Assembly (NCBI RefSeq): GCF_026015625.1
Contig: NZ_JAPDVG010000001.1
Location: 3,090,501 to 3,154,500 of the forward strand
Source of the DNA: Segatella copri
GTDB taxonomy: Bacteria > Bacteroidota > Bacteroidia > Bacteroidales > Bacteroidaceae
Direction: 5' to 3'
DNA: 64,000 bases
Positions 22,881 through 32,000 of this stretch are shown piece after piece. The notes under the pieces are model-generated. The model was not told where the DNA came from and did no database searches. It saw nothing but the letters and a program-made list of their open reading frames with translations. Made by a program: the position numbers and the translations under genes. The first letter of the stretch is position 1; every line of letters starts with the position of its first letter.

Positions 22881-25800
22881 TTAGAATTTAACTGAAACAT
22901 TGAAACCAATCTTTCTAGAACTTGGGTTGGCAGAATACTCACCATAGTTACCAGACAAGTCGTTACCGAAAGAGGTTGACTCTGGGTCGATGAAAGTATT
23001 GCTAGAAGGTGTCCAGAGGAACAAGTTGTTTCCAAAGACAGAAACCTTCACACCTGTCAAGAATGTCTTGGCAAGCCAAGCCTTAGGAAGATCCCAAGAA
23101 AGTACTACGGAACGAAGTTTTACATAGCTCTTGTCAACCAAGAAATCGGCATCGTAATTGTCTGCACCATTGTTCCAGTAGTTATAAAGGTTGGTTGCAT
23201 TCAATGCTGTTGTGTTCTCGCCATATACAGGAGCGCCGTTGGCATCTGTGCCTGTCTGAACTACAGAGTTCGGAACGATGAATGGATGACGGCTGTTGTA
23301 AGCAGTCTGAATAGCGTTACCAACGAAATAGTTGACGCTCTTGGTACGAGAATACATCACACCGCCCTTACGAATATCGAAATCGAATGACAAACTTACG
23401 CCCTTGTAAGAGAAGGTATTGGAAATACCCATCTGATACTTGCTGTTCATGCTACCAACAATCTGCTGCTCTGTAGTCTTAAGAGGAAGACCGGTCTTAG
23501 GGTCTACGATAATGTGACCTTCGGCATCACGCTGTGAAGTGTAAGCCTTGAACACACCAAGCTCCTCGCCAACGATGGCATAGAGACCTGTGCCGCCACT
23601 CAAGCCATAGATTACAGACTCTCCACCGAGTTCTTCTGGAAGAGAAATTACCTTGCTGCGGTTCAATGTCCAGTTGAGGGAAATATCCCATTTGAAATCC
23701 TTTGTCTTAATTGGTGTGCCGCTGATCAAAGCCTCGACACCACGGTTACGAATCTTACCGAGGTTGGTGTTCTGTGCGGTATAACCAGAAGCAGGATCCA
23801 TAGCCAGAGAGAATATCTGCTTGTCTGATACTCTATTGTAGTAAGATACATCGAATGACAAGCGATTCTGAAGGAATGCCATGTTCAAACCGAGCTCAAA
23901 CTCTGTTGTCATCTCTGGACTCAAAGTAGGGCTACCCAATACGTTACCTACAGAATATGCATTATAGTTACCATTTGTGAATGGGAACTGGCTAGTACCC
24001 CAACCTGATGTGTTTGCTCCACCTTGTGCAAATACAGAAGAGGTCATGTATACATTTGCATCATTACCTGTCTTACCCCAAGCTGCGCGTACTTTACCAA
24101 AGGTGATAATCTTCTGCATCTCTGGTGTTAAGAACTGAGAGAAGATAACACTACCGGTAACACCTGGATAGAAGAAAGAACGATTGCCCTTAGGTAGGGT
24201 AGATGACCAGTCGTTACGAGCAGTCATTGTCAAGTATGCCCAGTTGTCCCAGCCAAGATCAATCTGACCGTATGCACCCATCAAGCGACGAAGCTGCTTG
24301 TACTGATCTACTGTCGGCTTCTCTGAAGAGTTGTTCAAATTATAGAATGTAGGGATAGTCAGGTTGGTGACCTCTGCATAGAAATAGTTGTATCTACGCT
24401 CATTACCATTAAGACCAGCTACTGCATTTACGTCCAGTTTATCCATGAAATTATGACTATAGCTCAACATTGCATTCAAGTCGATTTCACGAGTACGTTC
24501 TGTCTGCTGGCTTGCCTTACCTGTCAAAGCAGACAACGCATCTGCCCAGTTTGGAGTGCCCTGATAGAGTTTAGACATATTTGGCTGACCTTCATCGTGA
24601 TGACCTGTTGTAGTATCCAAACCGAAACGACCAGAGAACTTCAAGTCCTTGATGATGTCCCAATCCAACTGCAACTTGCCATAGAAACGCTCCTGCTCAT
24701 ACTGATTTTTATTGTTGTTCAAAAGGTAGTATGGGTTGGTTACACCATATGGAGTATAGTAATAACCTGGAGTATTGAATGGATTGTTCAAATCCTTAAG
24801 CTCAGCTATGCTGATGTCGCGAGGAGTCTGCATGATACAGTTGTACATAGAACCAGCCTGCTGACCGGTGCTTACGAAATTATTCTTTTGGTAAGCATAG
24901 TTGGCAGACATGCTCAAAGTTACGTTCTTGATCTTGTGACTAGCACGACCTGAGAATGTATACTTGTTGTAGCTATCTGCGTCTGTTGGGATGATACCAT
25001 CATCGTGAATCTGTGACAGACTCAAGAAGAAGTTGCTTACATCTGTTGCACCATTGAAAGATACACTGTTGTTATAGCGAATACCTGTATCGAAGAAGTC
25101 CTTCACGTTGTCCTTGATGGCACGATAAGTCTTATATTGCTGAGAGTTATCGTAAATATTACCATATCGCAAAGAAGAACCATCAAACTCAGGACCCCAA
25201 GAACCGTTTTCCAGGTCGGTCTTGTTACCATACCAACCCATACCGAACTGGTTCTGCATCTGAGGCAAACGGAGAACAGACTCAAGTTGCAAACCGCCGT
25301 TATACTCAATACCAACTCCCTTGCTTTGTTTCTTACCACTCTTGGTGGTAATCAGGATGACACCATTGGCAGCACGGCTACCATAGAGAGCTGTAGCAGC
25401 GGCACCCTTCAAGATGGTCATGCTCTCAACGTCGTCTGGGTTGACAGCATTGGCTCCATTACCGAAGTCGTAGCTTTCATTCAAGCTGTTAGCACTTGCT
25501 ACCATAGAAGTCTCACTACTTGTTGAGCTGTTTGACAATGGTACACCATCTACAACATAAAGAGGCTGGTTGTTGCCAGACAAAGAGCTGACACCACGAA
25601 TAACAACGGAATTAGAAGCACCTGGGTCAGAAGAAGAAGCTGAAATCTGTACACCAGCCACCTTACCTGCGATACCAGACATGATGTCGCCTGTGCGTGA
25701 CTCAGAAAGTTTCTCACCACCGACAACAGAAGCCGAGTAACCCAAGGCCTTGCTCTGACGGGTGATACCCATAGCTGTAACTACGACCTCATCAAGGCTT

Positions 25801-26096
25801 TTTGAATCTGAAGCTAAAACGATTTTGTTGTTGCCTGCTTTGAGGACAACGGTTTTGTCTTGCATACCAATGTAAGACACTTTTACAGAGTTCTTTCCGT
25901 TAGGAAGAACCAAAGAGAAGTTACCATCAATGTCGGTAACCGTACCAGTATTGGTGCCTACCACTTTGACAGATGCACCAATGATTGGCTCACCATCCTC
26001 TGCAGAGGTTACTTTACCGGAAACTTGAGTTTGCGCCAACGCCATTCCTAAACTAAGGAAGAGGCAGGCAATAAACGTCATGAGTCTTTTTTCCAT
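22881..26096 (-). CDS. SusC/RagA-type TonB-dependent transporter
   Basis: This 1071-aa outer-membrane protein starts with a signal peptide (MEKRLMTFIACLFLSLGMALAQ). A carboxypeptidase-regulatory-like domain follows (GKVTSAEDGEPIIGASVKVV, about 25-100), then the plug (SLDEVVVTAMGI, GKVAGVQISA, IRGVSSLSGNNQPLYVVDG, MTILKGAAATALYGSRAANG) to about residue 255, then the 22-strand barrel ending SSRKIGFNVSVKF. The TonB complex powers uptake through it. It heads the four-gene operon. The -7 box at 26309 implies a leader of about 200 nt, long enough for post-transcriptional control; the leader is G-rich near 26222-26232. Confidence 0.95.
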   Translation of the reverse strand: MEKRLMTFIACLFLSLGMALAQTQVSGKVTSAEDGEPIIGASVKVVGTNTGTVTDIDGNFSLVLPNGKNSVKVSYIGMQDKTVVLKAGNNKIVLASDSKSLDEVVVTAMGITRQSKALGYSASVVGGEKLSESRTGDIMSGIAGKVAGVQISASSSDPGASNSVVIRGVSSLSGNNQPLYVVDGVPLSNSSTSSETSMVASANSLNESYDFGNGANAVNPDDVESMTILKGAAATALYGSRAANGVILITTKSGKKQSKGVGIEYNGGLQLESVLRLPQMQNQFGMGWYGNKTDLENGSWGPEFDGSSLRYGNIYDNSQQYKTYRAIKDNVKDFFDTGIRYNNSVSFNGATDVSNFFLSLSQIHDDGIIPTDADSYNKYTFSGRASHKIKNVTLSMSANYAYQKNNFVSTGQQAGSMYNCIMQTPRDISIAELKDLNNPFNTPGYYYTPYGVTNPYYLLNNNKNQYEQERFYGKLQLDWDIIKDLKFSGRFGLDTTTGHHDEGQPNMSKLYQGTPNWADALSALTGKASQQTERTREIDLNAMLSYSHNFMDKLDVNAVAGLNGNERRYNYFYAEVTNLTIPTFYNLNNSSEKPTVDQYKQLRRLMGAYGQIDLGWDNWAYLTMTARNDWSSTLPKGNRSFFYPGVTGSVIFSQFLTPEMQKIITFGKVRAAWGKTGNDANVYMTSSVFAQGGANTSGWGTSQFPFTNGNYNAYSVGNVLGSPTLSPEMTTEFELGLNMAFLQNRLSFDVSYYNRVSDKQIFSLAMDPASGYTAQNTNLGKIRNRGVEALISGTPIKTKDFKWDISLNWTLNRSKVISLPEELGGESVIYGLSGGTGLYAIVGEELGVFKAYTSQRDAEGHIIVDPKTGLPLKTTEQQIVGSMNSKYQMGISNTFSYKGVSLSFDFDIRKGGVMYSRTKSVNYFVGNAIQTAYNSRHPFIVPNSVVQTGTDANGAPVYGENTTALNATNLYNYWNNGADNYDADFLVDKSYVKLRSVVLSWDLPKAWLAKTFLTGVKVSVFGNNLFLWTPSSNTFIDPESTSFGNDLSGNYGEYSANPSSRKIGFNVSVKF

Positions 26097-26308
26097 AAAT
26101 CTCTCTCGTTTAATTAATTAATAAATATATAATGTTTTATATTTCTTTCTCACTACATATCCTCCCAACTTTTATTGAGCGTGGGGACTCATTTCTTGTC
26201 TCCAACTCTTATTCCGAACTGGTGGGGGTGGGTATGTTGCCATACCTTATTATATATAGGGAAGTATCTCAAACTTCACTAAATTTTAATAATATTTTTA
26301 ATCGGCTG

Positions 26309-26316
26309 CAAAAATA
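26309..26316 (-). promoter_or_regulatory. -7 box of the SusC/D operon
   Basis: TATTTTTG on the minus strand, about 213 bp before the susC start, giving an unusually long leader. Confidence 0.45.
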
Positions 26317-26424
26317 AGCATTTTTTAGGAAATCACCAAACTTTTTTCTAGAAAAGTTGCACTTTACCCGACATTTTATTATAAATATGCGGTTTTTATA
26401 CACTTTTGCTTATGAAAAACAAGA

Positions 26425-26457
26425 GAAAGCGGCAGTTTTGTCAAAAACTGCCGCTTT
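26425..26457 (-). terminator. Terminator after the ATPase relic
   Basis: GAAAGCGGCAGTTTT pairs with AAAACTGCCGCTTTC around a 3-nt loop; on the minus strand it is followed by TTGTTTTT. Confidence 0.8.
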
Positions 26458-26467
26458 CGCTGAAATA

Positions 26468-26663
26468 CTAACTTTCTGCCTTTAATTCTTTGTCTAGAAC
26501 AAAGAGCATATAGAGGGGGATGTTGATGGTTTTTGAACTGTTGTTTCTCTCGTATGGCAAGAGACTGGTGCGAACCGACTTGTCTTGCACCTTCCAGTAT
26601 GAGTGGCTTCCTTCCGTGACTGTCTTTCCATTTTAACAATTGGGATATAAGTAGTCTTTCCAT
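26468..26663 (-). pseudogene. Internally deleted AAA_14/DUF4143 ATPase
   Basis: The start MERLLISQLLKWKDSHGRKP, then ILEGARQVG, is the exact N-terminus of the GARQVGKT subgroup of AAA_14 ATPases and stops just before the Walker A lysine. In the next frame the sequence continues SLLPYERNNSSK, NIPLYMLFVLDKEL, which looks like the C-terminal end of the same family, and ends at a TAG (26468-26470). So about 350 codons have been removed and the two ends joined out of frame near 26575. It keeps its promoter, upstream repeats and terminator. Cannot make a working ATPase. Confidence 0.75.
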
Positions 26664-26684
26664 ATGCTAAAAATTATGTTTTGG

Positions 26685-26692
26685 CAAAGATA
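26685..26692 (-). promoter_or_regulatory. -7 box of the ATPase relic
   Basis: TATCTTTG on the minus strand, 21 bp before the relic's ATG; the 33-bp repeats begin about 30 bp further upstream. Confidence 0.55.
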
Positions 26693-26720
26693 CTAATAAA
26701 CAGTGAATTACGCAAGTAAA

Positions 26721-26819
26721 ATCACATTTTCCTAAGGACTTTTAAGTATATTTATCACATTTTCCTAAGGACTTTTCTGTTAAATCATCACATTTTCCTA
26801 AGGACTTTTAGGGGTTAAA
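26721..26819 (-). repeat. 33-bp iteron-like array (3 units)
   Basis: Units start at 26721, 26754 and 26787, exactly 33 bp apart. In each, 23 bases are identical (core TTTTCCTAAGGACTTTT, containing the palindrome TCCTAAGGA) and 10 vary. 33 bp is about three helical turns, so bound proteins would sit on one face of the DNA. It lies upstream of the relic ATPase promoter. Confidence 0.88.
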
Positions 26820-26828
26820 ATCGAGAAT

Positions 26829-26920
26829 TCTGTCGTAATCTCAGAAAAAAAGCAAGATTACGACAACTTTTAAACGAGAAATCTGTCGTAATCTCGATAA
26901 AAAAGTGAGATTACGACAGA
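26829..26920. repeat. Two related hairpins
   Basis: TCTGTCGTAATCTC occurs at 26829 and 26882. The second pairs perfectly over 14 bp with GAGATTACGACAGA (26907-26920); the first pairs over 10 bp with GATTACGACA (26856-26865). They lie between the GH67 stop and the 33-bp array; the second may terminate GH67 transcription. Confidence 0.75.
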
Positions 26921-26942
26921 TTTTCATGAATTTTCTCTTTAA

Positions 26943-28979
26943 TTACTTGTCTACGGTAGAAGAAACATTGTTCTTCTCATAGATCTTCATTTTAGAAAAG
27001 GTTTGAAAATACTTGAGACAGGTATTGCGCCATTCCTTGGCGTTTTCCAACTGTACATTGAGTAATGAATCGGTATGTTGCCATTCCTGTTCATGACCCT
27101 TCATATACTGTTTGGCTGAGGTGTGCCAGAAGTCGCGATATACTTCAACCATTGCTACACCCATGTTGTACTTCATGCAGAGTTCCTGCCAGAGGGTGCT
27201 GCCTGATTTCATCTTGTAAGTCCAAGGCACATGATGGAACCATAGGAGATATTCCTCAGGGCAAGTTGTGATGTTGTCATACATACTGCGGTAAGGTTCC
27301 GGATACTGACCGACAGCATCTGTGCCCTTGGATGAACGATCGAAACCTACACCCTGAGCATCAGCCTTATGGTAGTATACCGGGCACCATTCCAAAGGAT
27401 AACTTGCGATGAAACCATCTGGCTCCGGACCGTAGTGGTGGTCGAACTTGAAGATATGGTGCAAACCCAAAGGCATCATATAGTTGACACAAGCTTCACG
27501 TGAGGTCATCATCATCATCTCTACCGGCTTGGTAAATTTCTCGTCCTGGTTTTCGTAGGTCTGTACGAGCCATTCGTGAGCAATCTCCTCGGCTGTAAGT
27601 GAAGGATTCCATGCCAATCGGCCAAAAGCATACCAGTTAGCCTGAGAGAAAGGATGACCGCACCAGTTGGCATCATCACCGATATTGGCTACACCTGAGA
27701 TTCCAACCAGTCTGTCTGGATTAACAAAGCCAAAGAATTCCTTCCACATAGGAGCGAGATAGGTGAGGTGCTTAGACTGACCAAGATATTCCTGGGTAAT
27801 CTGAAGTTCTGCTATCTGAGGAGTCTGTTTGATGTTGTCGAAGATTGGAGCGTATGGTTCACGTGGCTGGAAGTCGAGCGGACCATTCTTTGACTGTAGG
27901 ATTACATTGTCACGGAACTTTCCATCCATACCTTTGAATTCGCTGACAGCTTGCTTTACACGGTCTTCTCCCTTATGGTTAGCACCATATACAAAGCTTC
28001 GCCACATGATGATGCCTCCGTATGGTTTGACGGCGTCGGCAAGCATGTTGGCTCCATCGGCATGTGTGCGGTGGTAATCGCCAGGACCAGGCTGTCCTTC
28101 AGAATTGGCTTTTACGAGGAAACCGCCAAAGTCTGGGATGGTAGCATATATCTCCTTTGCCTTCTTCTTCCACCACTGCTGAACCTTCTTATCCAGTGGG
28201 TCGGCAGTCTTGGTATAGCCCAATGCCATAGGCGAAGCGAAGTTGATGCTGAGGTATACCCGGATGCCATAAGGACGCAGAATGTTGGCGATGACTTTCA
28301 CCTTATTAATATATTCAGCCGTCATCATCTTTGGCGATGCGTTTACATTGTTGAGTACGCTGCCGTTGATGCCCAAAGAGGCGTTGGCACGGGCGTAGGT
28401 GATAAGACGGTCGTGCAGACTCTTACTGATGCTGCCGCCCTTACCGTTTTTGCCGAGTTTGATTTCTTCCCATTTGAAGATGCTCTTTCCGGCATAGCCA
28501 CGTTCGATGCTGCCATCGAGATTATCCCAATGGTTGAGGATGCGGAGACCCACTTGTGGCTTCTCGGTCTCATCAATAGCTTTGCTGAAGTTCTGCTGAT
28601 TACCGCTACCTGTGTTGTAGGCATCAGTGTTCTGAAGTCGAATTAACTCGTAGGCACCATAGAGCAAACCGATAGGATTGCTGGCGGTGATAGTTGCTTC
28701 GTACTGAATGTTGTCGCCTTGCTGTGCAGGACGGGCGTAGATGTTATAGCCCTCGCCCAGGTTGAGACTCTTGTCTATCTTGAGCTCAACATTCTTGCCA
28801 CGCCAGTTGTTTTCTAACTCCTGCTTGGCAATCTTGGCTGTTGCATCATCAGGCAACTGTGAGATGACTTGGCATGAGTTAGCATACTGCTTTCCGAGCC
28901 ATAACTGTGAACCATCACTCTGTGCAGAAACATGGAGTGATGTAAGTACCGTAAATAATAAAATGAGGTATTTCTTCAT
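26943..28979 (-). CDS. Secreted GH67 alpha-glucuronidase
   Basis: This 678-aa protein has a signal peptide (MKKYLILLFTVLTSLHVSAQ). The N-terminal domain (about 20-130) is followed by the GH67 barrel with RILNHWDNLDGSIERGYAG, GINGSVLNNVNA, RVYLSINFASP, VKANSEGQPGPGDYHRTHAD (near 285-300), WRSFVY and WNPSLTAEEIAHEW, then YNHITT-like LLWFHHVPW near the C-terminus. GH67 enzymes remove 4-O-methyl-glucuronic acid from the non-reducing end of xylo-oligosaccharides. Length is usual for the family. It lies next to and on the same strand as the HTCS regulator, with its own -7 box, opposite the GH10/GH43 genes. Confidence 0.95.
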   Translation of the reverse strand: MKKYLILLFTVLTSLHVSAQSDGSQLWLGKQYANSCQVISQLPDDATAKIAKQELENNWRGKNVELKIDKSLNLGEGYNIYARPAQQGDNIQYEATITASNPIGLLYGAYELIRLQNTDAYNTGSGNQQNFSKAIDETEKPQVGLRILNHWDNLDGSIERGYAGKSIFKWEEIKLGKNGKGGSISKSLHDRLITYARANASLGINGSVLNNVNASPKMMTAEYINKVKVIANILRPYGIRVYLSINFASPMALGYTKTADPLDKKVQQWWKKKAKEIYATIPDFGGFLVKANSEGQPGPGDYHRTHADGANMLADAVKPYGGIIMWRSFVYGANHKGEDRVKQAVSEFKGMDGKFRDNVILQSKNGPLDFQPREPYAPIFDNIKQTPQIAELQITQEYLGQSKHLTYLAPMWKEFFGFVNPDRLVGISGVANIGDDANWCGHPFSQANWYAFGRLAWNPSLTAEEIAHEWLVQTYENQDEKFTKPVEMMMMTSREACVNYMMPLGLHHIFKFDHHYGPEPDGFIASYPLEWCPVYYHKADAQGVGFDRSSKGTDAVGQYPEPYRSMYDNITTCPEEYLLWFHHVPWTYKMKSGSTLWQELCMKYNMGVAMVEVYRDFWHTSAKQYMKGHEQEWQHTDSLLNVQLENAKEWRNTCLKYFQTFSKMKIYEKNNVSSTVDK

Positions 28980-29031
28980 ATCTTTCCAGATCGTTAGTTT
29001 GTATTATTATTGTTTCTGCTGCAAAGATACG

Positions 29032-29039
29032 AAAAAATA
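29032..29039 (-). promoter_or_regulatory. -7 box of the GH67 gene
   Basis: TATCTTTG on the minus strand in the 83-bp gap after the regulator, about 53 bp before the GH67 start. It allows expression apart from the regulator. Confidence 0.55.
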
Positions 29040-29062
29040 CCTTATTCTCTTCTATTTGTTGT

Positions 29063-32000
29063 TTATTTCTCATTTCTCTTTGTTTCAGCATACTCGCTAG
29101 GCGACATGCCATAGTGTTTTTTGAACACGGTAGAGAAGTGGGTCTGGTTGTTGAAACCTACAGAGTAGGCTACCTGCGTGATATTAATCTGCCCCTCTTC
29201 GATGAGTCGTGCCGCCTGTTCCAGTCGGAGGTTACGGATAAATTCTCCGGCAGAAACACCAGCAATCTCCTTCAGTTTACGGTGGAGCTGTGCACGGCTG
29301 ATACCTACCTCCTCGGTAAGTTTCTCTACATTGAGGTCGGGATCGGCAAGGTGGGCGTTGATATATTTCATCACGCGTTCCATCAGGGCATCGTTATTGC
29401 CCTTTACCTGAATCTGCTCAATCTTCGCCTTTTGGCCCTGTGCTCCGCTGTATTTGCCGCGGATACGTCGCACATTATCCACCAGGTTGTCGATAAGGAT
29501 GTGCAACTCTTCCATGTCGAAAGGCTTTGCCAGGAAAGCATCGGCTCCTCTGCGAAGTCCCTCCAACCGGTGTTCCACCTCGCTCTTCGAGGTGAGCAGG
29601 ATGACTGGGATATCGCTGATGTTGCTGTTACTCTTGATGTTCTTGAGCATGGTGATTCCATCCATCTCCGGCATCATCACATCGCTTATCACGAGGTCGT
29701 ACTTGCCGGTGAGCAGCATCTTCAAACCCTCCTTGCCGTTGCAGGCATGCTCAAAGCGGTACCAGTCGCTCAGTTCGGTCTTGATGTATTGGGCAATCTC
29801 GCTGTCATCGTCAACTATCAGGATATTGAAGTTACGGTTGGCCTGTACTTTCTTTTTGGTAATCTCCTGCTCCTTCTTGTCTTCTTCTTCCAGTATCTCG
29901 CCTGGCTGCAGATGGCTGTTGCCCAGCGGAATGCTTACTTCGAAGCAGGAACCCTTGATGCCGTCGGTACGGTTGTAGGCCTTGATTTTGCCTCCGTGCA
30001 TTTCTACAAATGCCTTACAGAGGTTGAGCCCGATACCGGTTCCTTCGATATGGAGACCGCTGCTGTTGTTTCCCTGATAGAAACGTTCGAAGAGGCGGTC
30101 GGTCTTCTCTTCTTTCAGTCCGATGCCTGTATCTTCTACCCTGATGATGGCATTCTTTTCGTCTTTGCCTATGATAACAGTAATCTCGCCGCCATCAAAG
30201 GTATACTTCATGGCATTGGAGAGCAGGTTGGAGATAACCTTGTCGAAGTTGATGCGGTCTATCCAAACCTTCAGCTTGCCTTTATCGCTGCTGAGGCTTT
30301 CGTCTTCTTTGAGCGAAAGGGTGATGTTGCGCTCCTGTGCATTGAAGCGGTAGAGCGATACGATGCCATGCAGGAAATCCTTGAGCGGAGTCTCCTGGCA
30401 ATGGAGATGCATCTGGTTCTTGTCTATCTTTCGCTCATCAAGTATCTGGTTTACCAGAAGCAGGAGGCGCTGGGCATTGCGGTCGATGGTATCGATATCC
30501 TGTTTGCTTTCGGCATCTGTTAATCTTGTTTTCAGCTTGTTGAGCGGCCCCATGATTAATGTCAGCGGCGAACGGATATCGTGGGTAGCATTGATGAGGA
30601 ACTGCATCTTGGTCTCTTCCAGGTCTGCCTTGCGGTGGCGCTCGTATGTATAGATAACATACAGGATGACGCTTGCTATGATCAGAATATAGAGGAGATA
30701 TGCCTCGGGCGATGCATACCAAGGGTCGCATACCTTGATGTTGATGATGGTAGGATTCTTGGAATATCTGCCATTGCTGGTAGCTCTCACCTCCAGCGTA
30801 TAGTCGCCCGGTTTCAACTTGTTGAATGCTACGGCATTGGCTCCCTCATTGGTGCTGTTCCATTTGCCGTCGTTGATGCGGTATTGGAAACTGATATTAT
30901 CGGTGTTCCTGTAGTTGAGCAGCGAGAACTCCAGAGTGAATGAATTCTGGGAGTAAGGAATGCTGAAGTCTTTGACCATACAGTTGATTGGCTTTCCGTC
31001 GATGATGAAGTTGGTGAGATGTACATCTCCCAATTCCATCTTCTTGGCTCTGACAACGTCAGGATAGAAGGTTGTGATACCGTCACTGGTTCCGAAGGCA
31101 ATAAGGTCGCTGGCGGTATGCATGGAAGAGCCCAGCACGTACTCACGGGTAGTAAGTCCGTTGCCGTTGATGTGCCCGATAAACTGTCTGTTCTTCTGTT
31201 CGTACTGCCAGATGCCCATGGTTGTACTTACCCACAAGTCACCCTTCTGGTCTTTGATGATGCTGCAGACCTGCTTGCCTTTCAACGCTTCTGCATGAGG
31301 GAAGTTCTTCGTCTTGTTGCTCTTTCTGTCAAACAGATAGAGTCCTTCTTCGGTACCGATGATAATATCGCCGTTCTTTCCTTCGCAGATACCATTCGCC
31401 TGTCTGTCTTTCAGAATGTTGAGCCATCCAAAATCCTTGAAACTGAGAGTTCGGGTATTGAGGCAGGAAACTCCATTAGAGGTTCCTATCCATAAATGTC
31501 CTGTATGGTCGAGCGCCATGCTTCGCACCCAGTCGTTGCAGAGAAATCCTTTATCGCCTCTTTGCTGCATATTCAGAACGGTAACTTTGCCGCTTTCCAC
31601 ATTATATATATATAGGCCTTTGCTGTATACTGAAATGTAAAGGTTGCCCTGTGCATCGTCGGTCATACAGTAGATGCCGGCACTGGTAAAGGTGAGTTTC
31701 TGCTGGTATGTACCTGTATGAGGGTTGTAGCTGTAGAGTGCGCTGCCATTGCTGATCCAGTAATCGCCACGTCGGTCTTTATAGATGATGCAAGTACCGG
31801 CAGGTGACTGAGGGTGGGCGATAATCTTGCCTGAAGCATCAAAACAGAATACGCCACTGTTCTGTACCGTACACCATGTTTCACCATTCTCGCCTTGTGC
31901 AATAGATGAAACGCTGCTGCCGATGATATAGTTCTGTGCCGAAAAGCTCCAGCTGTTGAAAGCCTGCTGGCGCTGGTTAATCAGGTACAGACCTTTCTTG

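Noticed and set aside
20044..26096. SusC/D operon as part of the xylan cluster
   Set aside because: Same strand as GH67 but separated by a relic gene, repeats and a terminator; its SusD-like_2 and DUF5012-type partners are not typical of xylan loci.
26379..26663. Intact 94-aa gene
   Set aside because: Only the first 29 residues match the ATPase family; the rest is out of frame with the recognisable C-terminal remnant, so it is called a pseudogene.
26721..26819. Possible mini-CRISPR array
   Set aside because: Variable parts are only 10 bp, repeats carry a short internal palindrome and no cas genes are near; it looks like an iteron or operator array.
29114..30523. 469-codon open frame on the plus strand
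   Set aside because: Shadow of the HTCS kinase/receiver region.
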